Source: Cavia porcellus (lineage: Eukaryota > Chordata > Mammalia > Rodentia > Caviidae). From it: 64,000 nt of DNA. The stretch covers positions 51,133,019 to 51,197,018 of the forward strand of contig NW_026947485.1 of NCBI RefSeq assembly GCF_034190915.1. The letters run 5' to 3'. Below, piece after piece: positions 59,440-64,000 of the stretch (position 1 is the stretch's first letter; every line of letters starts with the position of its first letter). A program made the translations under genes and the position numbers. Below the pieces are notes generated by a model, which saw nothing but the letters and a program-made list of their open reading frames with translations, searched no databases and was not told the DNA's origin.

Positions 59440-60030
59440 GAATAATTAGATGTCATACATTTGCTTGACAAATATTATTGCGTACCTGTTGTGTGCCAGC
59501 TACTGCACTACTGTAACATCAAACAAGAGCGAGTTTGTACTTTCACGGAGGTCCCACCTTGGTAGAGGAAAACAGATACTACATAATGTGTCAAGTTGCA
59601 ATATGAAGGAAAATGAAATGGGACTGTGTGACCAGCACCAACATTAATGACCCCAGTCTTAAAAGGGTGAACACTGACAGGAGTGGAGAAAAGTGAAATC
59701 TGGAAGGAAGTCAAGAGCAGAAAGAACAGCACATTTTAGAAACAAAGTATCCAATGTGAGTGGAGCTAAAAAAAAAAAAAAAAAAGTCAGGATTGACATC
59801 AGAATAGTAGCCAAGCATAAAATTGTGTCAGGCCTTATAAGGTAAGATCTGAACTGGATTTCACTGAGATGGGTCATCCCTGGATGATTTTATGCTGATT
59901 TGTAACATGATTTAATTTATGTCTCAGAACGAATTTTCTGCATTCTGTATGAAGAATAGACAGAAAAGAGCAAGGGCAAAACAAGGAAATCAGCTAGGAA
60001 AGCTTTTGAAAATGATTCAGGTTAGCAGTG
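59440..60030 (+). mobile_element. Ancient mammalian interspersed repeat, family not named
   Basis: The order 'cttgacaaatattattgcgt', 'acctgttgtgtgccagctac', later 'ggccttataaggtaagatct' and 'gaatagacagaaaagagcaa' follows a widespread old mammalian repeat ('tttattgagcacctactatgtgccaggcac' type, given here only as a family pattern). An A-run at about 59,769-59,785 interrupts it. I cannot assign the family safely. Confidence 0.45.
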
Positions 60031-60439
60031 ATCTGTAAGAATTAAATGATAGTAACATATTTCAGAAATATATAGTTGGTAAATATAACAGAATTTGCTT
60101 ACAAATATATGTGAAATATAAGAGAAAGCTAAAGTTACTAATTTTTATTTATTTTAAAAAATCTGTATATGTTTGGGATACATAATAAAAATATCCAAAA
60201 TAAGGTATTGATACATATACATATCACACGTTGGTGTTTTTTACTTTAAATTATAGGTTCATTCAATGTCAAACATTGGTGAATCTTGGAAATCATAATT
60301 CAAAGACATCTCTTATTGTTGAAGAAAGAGAACCTGATAGAAAAATTTTATATATGGCTGTGTTCAGTGTCAGGGACTTATTGGTGCTGACCAAAATTCA
60401 TTTCTTTTCTTATATGCAATTAAACTACCTTTGCTGGGC

Positions 60440-60805
60440 TTGCTGACCACGTGACTAACTTCTAGCCAATGGAATCTGAGAGACTCTGAGATTATCTAAG
60501 TGGCTTCTAAATTCAATGACAAATGTTTTTATAAGAGAAAATGTGAGAGATTTAAATGCTATGAGACCATGTAAAATCAGAAGACACAAGAAAAGTTACA
60601 CAGCAGTAAACCAAGGAATATCTGGAGCCACCATAAACTTAAAGAAGTAAGAAATAATTTTCTTGTAGAATCTTCAGCAAGAGTACAACCTTGTCAACAC
60701 TTAAACTGTGGATTTCTGTCTTTCAGAACTGTCAGATAATGAATTTTCATCGTTATTAACCACCTACTTTGTAGTAGTTTGTTATAGCAGCCTCAGGATC
60801 CTAGA
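60440..60805 (+). mobile_element. MaLR LTR, MLT1-like
   Basis: 'gccaatggaatctgaga' near 60,464, 'tctttcagaactgtcagata', 'accacctactttgtagtagt' and 'ttgttatagcagcctcagga' follow the 3' half of MLT1 LTRs. Read in the sense direction, the element is complete enough to orient but old. Confidence 0.7.
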
Positions 60806-61079
60806 GTTATTACCTAAGCACTATTTTTTAGAAGCGCATTCTCCGAAAGAACTTGGTTTGACAATATCATTTAAATAATTTGGTTTTTCTTCAATTTTTT
60901 TCACCAATCTCACTTATCTTGGGTCCAAACTGTCATGATCTCTTTTCTTATCTCCTGTAATAGATACCTAGTCACCCTCCTTTTTCTACCCTGACTTTCC
61001 AATTTATTGTCCACATTATACCCAATTTTAAAATTATAAAACTAAAACGTACATTTTAACAGTATAAAATGTATATTCT

Positions 61080-61460
61080 CGTATCCCTGCTTAAACATTT
61101 TGATGGGTTCCTATCACAACTGGATTAAAGCCAGGTTTCCGCGTGGTCTCCAAGCTCACATTATCCGTTCCATCTGCCTCCTCAAACTCAGCTCCTTCCT
61201 CACACCTCCTTTTCTGTGACTCAATCACCACATTCTGTTCCTTCAAACTAATCATTTTTTGTCTGTTACAAAGATTCATTCCTAACACTTCAGTGACTTA
61301 CAATATGTTTTCCTCTATTCTTTGCCTGGCAAATTTATACTATTCTTTCAGTGTAAATGTTGTTTGCTAAGAGAGTTATTCCCCAGTCTACAAATATGTC
61401 CTCAATATACAAGTTAAAGTTTCCCACAGAACCTACACAATTTTTTATCAGAGCTTATAA
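61080..61460 (+). mobile_element. L2 LINE 3'-region fragment
   Basis: 'cctatcacaactggattaaa', 'cgtggtctccaagctcacat', 'cctcctcaaactcagctcct' and 'tctgttccttcaaactaatc' follow the L2 3' region order ('..taaaatccaaactcctt..', '..tgctcc..', '..gttcctcgaac..'). Diverged. Confidence 0.55.
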
Positions 61461-62767
61461 TTTCTAGTTCTGTAGATACACTAGAGATTATTTGCCTAAT
61501 TTTCATCTCTCCCTCTGAACTTCTCAATAATGTGTCAGACTTCTATCAGCTTTGGTGTCTGCCACATCTAGACCATTAGTCCTAATTTTTTCCCTTCCTT
61601 CTTGTCTGCCATCCTCGGCTTCCAAATGTACTATTCTGTTTGCAAATTTTATCTTTCTCATGAATTCACCAACTCTCAACTGAAATTCATCAATCTGCAA
61701 GAAAGAGTAATTCAGTTTCTCCATTGGGCTCTTGATTTGTCCATTATATTCTTATTCCTCAGCGACCCAGAAGATAATTCCCATATGAACTATAACATTT
61801 GTTCTTTTCCTCTTCAATGAGAGCCATTATCAAATTTTTATATCTATCCTTTGTCTTATCTCTATTTTTAGTTTTTAATTTTTACTGCCGGTCATCTCAA
61901 CCTTGGCACAATCAATATTTTTGGGCTGGATGATTAACAGGATCCCTACCAGACACCAGCAACATCTTGAATTGCCAAAACCAAAGCTTTGCAGATATTG
62001 CCAAAACTCGCTTGACTAAACCACCCCCAGAGCCACTGTGCTAGAACATTGGTTTATTTCCTTTGGTCCAAAAAAAAATTATGTGACTCCTCGCTTAGTC
62101 TTACTTCCTTTAGACATTTCCTATTCATTTTCAATCACTCAAAATATTTTTATTAAAGATGCCCTATTTACTGTGAGATTTCATGGGAAGCATGACTGTA
62201 AGCCCCTGCTTTTGAGGAGTAATAGAGTGTGAATATTGGCAGAAGGGTTCACACGAGTAGTACAGTCTTACTAGAGTCTCTTGTATTAACCATGTCACTT
62301 AACTCCTCAGAATTTTTCACTGTTAGTACATCTCCTCAAATCTTATTTTGTAATTCTCAGTGTGCCCTCCATAGACTGAACTCAGCATTAACATTCCAGA
62401 CTAATGCCCCAAACTTTTCCTAGCACATGCTTTATCAACCAGTGTGTTTATTCATTGCTCCTATAAATTTGTGCATGGTCTTCCATCTCCATTCCACTTT
62501 TTTTTTACCTGACTTTGTTGACTCAAGTCAAAACCTCTCCTTCTTTTCTTTCTCTCTGTGGAAACTGTTACTATTTGTTCATTCTGTTAGCATTAACTGG
62601 TCACCATACTGACTTGGCACTCAGCTCAACTTTCTTACACTCTGTATTAGTGATTTATATACAGATATCATCCCAACCAATCATAAATGTAGTTAGACTA
62701 AAATATGTTTCCATGTGCCCCATAATAGTTACCGCGTTAGAAGTAGTATAAGCTCTGTGAGGACTTT
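61461..62767. other. C/T-rich non-coding stretch
   Basis: The pyrimidine-rich plus strand at 61,461-62,750 may be further old LINE sequence but lacks diagnostic motifs. Several frames of 61-78 codons are by-products of this composition. Confidence 0.4.
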
Positions 62768-63585
62768 AAAAAAATTTAGAGAGAATAAAGCCTAACAAAA
62801 TAAAGCAGAATAAAGCCAATCAAAATAAGACAGGAGAGGTGACACAGAATTGCAAAACAAGATAATAAGAAATCAACAATGGTTACCATAATGCCTCTTG
62901 TGGTCTTCAAAATAGCTGCCCATATCTTCAGACATAGTAAAATCAAACAAAACAGAAATAGAATAGAACCAACGAAAACAAAACAATGAATGCAATACAA
63001 GACTTCAAAACAAGATAATAGGAAATCCAAAGTGGCTACCGTAATATACCTTGTTATCTTTGAAATAGCTGCCCATGTCATCAAATACAACAAAATTAAA
63101 CAAGATAAAACAGAATGAAACCCACAAACAAACCAATGAGAATGATACAGGACTTTGAGACAAGATAATAGGGAATTAACAATGGCCACCACCCTTAGCA
63201 GGAGATCTCCCATATATACTACCCTGTGTATTGTTATCCTCTGAATAGTTAAACAAACTGCCAGTTCTAGGCCTGCAAAGTCAGTGAAACACCAAGCATT
63301 AAACTGTATTTTACATCATTAGCTATTATCACAGTCTGTGTTTCTCTGGATCAGCCTGTTGCTTATGGTGAGTGAAGGGGGCTCTTGTCTCCCTGCCCGT
63401 GCACCAGCAGGGGCTGATGACTGTCTCTCTCTCAGCCATCCTGCACATGACACTGACTTGCAGGAGGTCTTAGCTTTTTGACCTCTTGTTCTCCTCCCCC
63501 TCAGTCTGCAAATGGTGCCAACTCACAGGAGGTCTTAGCTTCTTGTTGACTTCTTGTTCTCCTCCTCCTAAGTTCATGAATACCC
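62768..63585 (-). mobile_element. Composite L1-related retroelement, copy C
   Basis: On the minus strand: a GC-rich tandem repeat with a 65-bp period ('caggaggtcttagct' on the plus strand at 63,461 and 63,526), then a linker with 'cagagaaacacagactgtga' shared with A and B. An AT-rich module of units follows at 63,186-63,037 (150 bp), 63,036-62,884 (153 bp) and 62,883-62,768 (116 bp). A possible 8-bp duplication 'aggacttt' lies at 62,760-62,767 and 63,586-63,593. The pure A-tail is lost. The 145-codon frame at 62,776-63,213 is a translation of the repeat units and not a gene. Confidence 0.75.
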
Positions 63586-64000
63586 AGGACTTTTATATTC
63601 TTGTTTGTAAAAATGACTCAGGTATATCAGCAGATATTCTATGTCAATATCACATATTTTAAGAGATTTAGTAGCATTTGTAGTTTTAATTTTGTAGTAC
63701 TGAAATAGGGAGAGGGAACACAGGGGAAAGAAAATCCCACCCTAGGACTGGGAAATATTTTGAGTCTGACATCACAATTAATATGAAGGAAAAGTGACAT
63801 TTCCCTAAAACGTGAATTCAAAATTCCACAGGCTTTTGCCAGGCAAGGAAGACTTTGACTCAGCAGCAACAGTTGTGTTAGAGCCAAACCTTATATTCAA
63901 AGAGATAACAGTTACACAGAGCCTAAATATATAAGTTAGCAAAGGAGAGTATTTCCTGGCTTTTTTGTAGTGTTAGACCCAACTAAGCTGCATCCTCTTC
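63586..64000. other. Unique sequence, no gene seen
   Basis: Two AP-1-type TGACTCA motifs lie at 63,614-63,620 and 63,856-63,862, with a CRE-like 'tgacatcac' between them near 63,767. Nothing else shows that it is regulatory. Confidence 0.35.

Noticed and set aside
62776..63213. 145-codon hydrophobic, repetitive open frame on the minus strand
   Set aside because: It is a translation of the tandem AT-rich units of copy C. The repeated peptide blocks follow the DNA unit length and other copies do not keep the frame.

Overview
The window looks like rodent nuclear DNA. It contains many B1-type SINEs, some with the internal duplication typical of rodent B1, and ID-type (tRNA-related) SINEs. It also has MaLR/ERVL LTRs, several ages of L1, and older L2, MIR and MLT families. 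It is AT-rich and CpG-poor. I cannot name the species. I found no intact protein-coding gene, no convincing exon, and no functional tRNA, rRNA or snRNA gene, so this is a gene desert or the inside of a very large intron. The open reading frames present are short and fall on repeats or on non-coding sequence.

Layout. 1-650: the 3' part of a composite L1-related retroelement (copy A). 3.5-4.0 kb: an MLT2-like ERVL LTR. 5-8 kb: B1, L2, a solo ERV1-type LTR and an ID element. 10.3-11.1 kb: a miniature MaLR provirus on the minus strand, invaded by a B1. 14.2-16.1 kb: an L1 fragment, a long hairpin, and a processed pseudogene of GAS8 (DRC4, a ciliary nexin-dynein regulatory complex subunit). 16-24.7 kb: the largest repeat-poor block. 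24.7-34.5 kb: L1 ORF2 remnants interleaved with LTRs, including an L1 in which the endonuclease region is joined to the 3' end. 37.5-39.6 kb: an LTR nested in an LTR, then composite copy B with clear target-site duplications. 42.7-43.9 kb: a MaLR LTR plus internal remnant. 46.4-49.8 kb: an L2, then a minus-strand L1 invaded by SINEs and by composite copy D, which carries a nine-unit GC-rich VNTR. 52-64 kb: LTR, SINE, MLT1 and L2 remnants, with further members of the composite family (E, G and C).

The main finding is the family represented by copies A, B, C, D and E. The longest copy, D, reads 5' to 3' as an L1-5'UTR-like head, a GC-rich VNTR of about 56-69 bp units, a linker, an AT-rich 3' module (one unit in D, about two and a half units of roughly 150 bp in A-C) and an A-rich tail. 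Copies B and D have perfect 12-bp and 10-bp target-site duplications. The 3' module resembles sequence downstream of L1 ORF2 in this same window (F at 32.7 kb, G at 58.8 kb). The architecture parallels that of hominoid SVA elements, but built from L1 UTR pieces. An internally deleted L1 subfamily is the main alternative. All alignments were made by eye.
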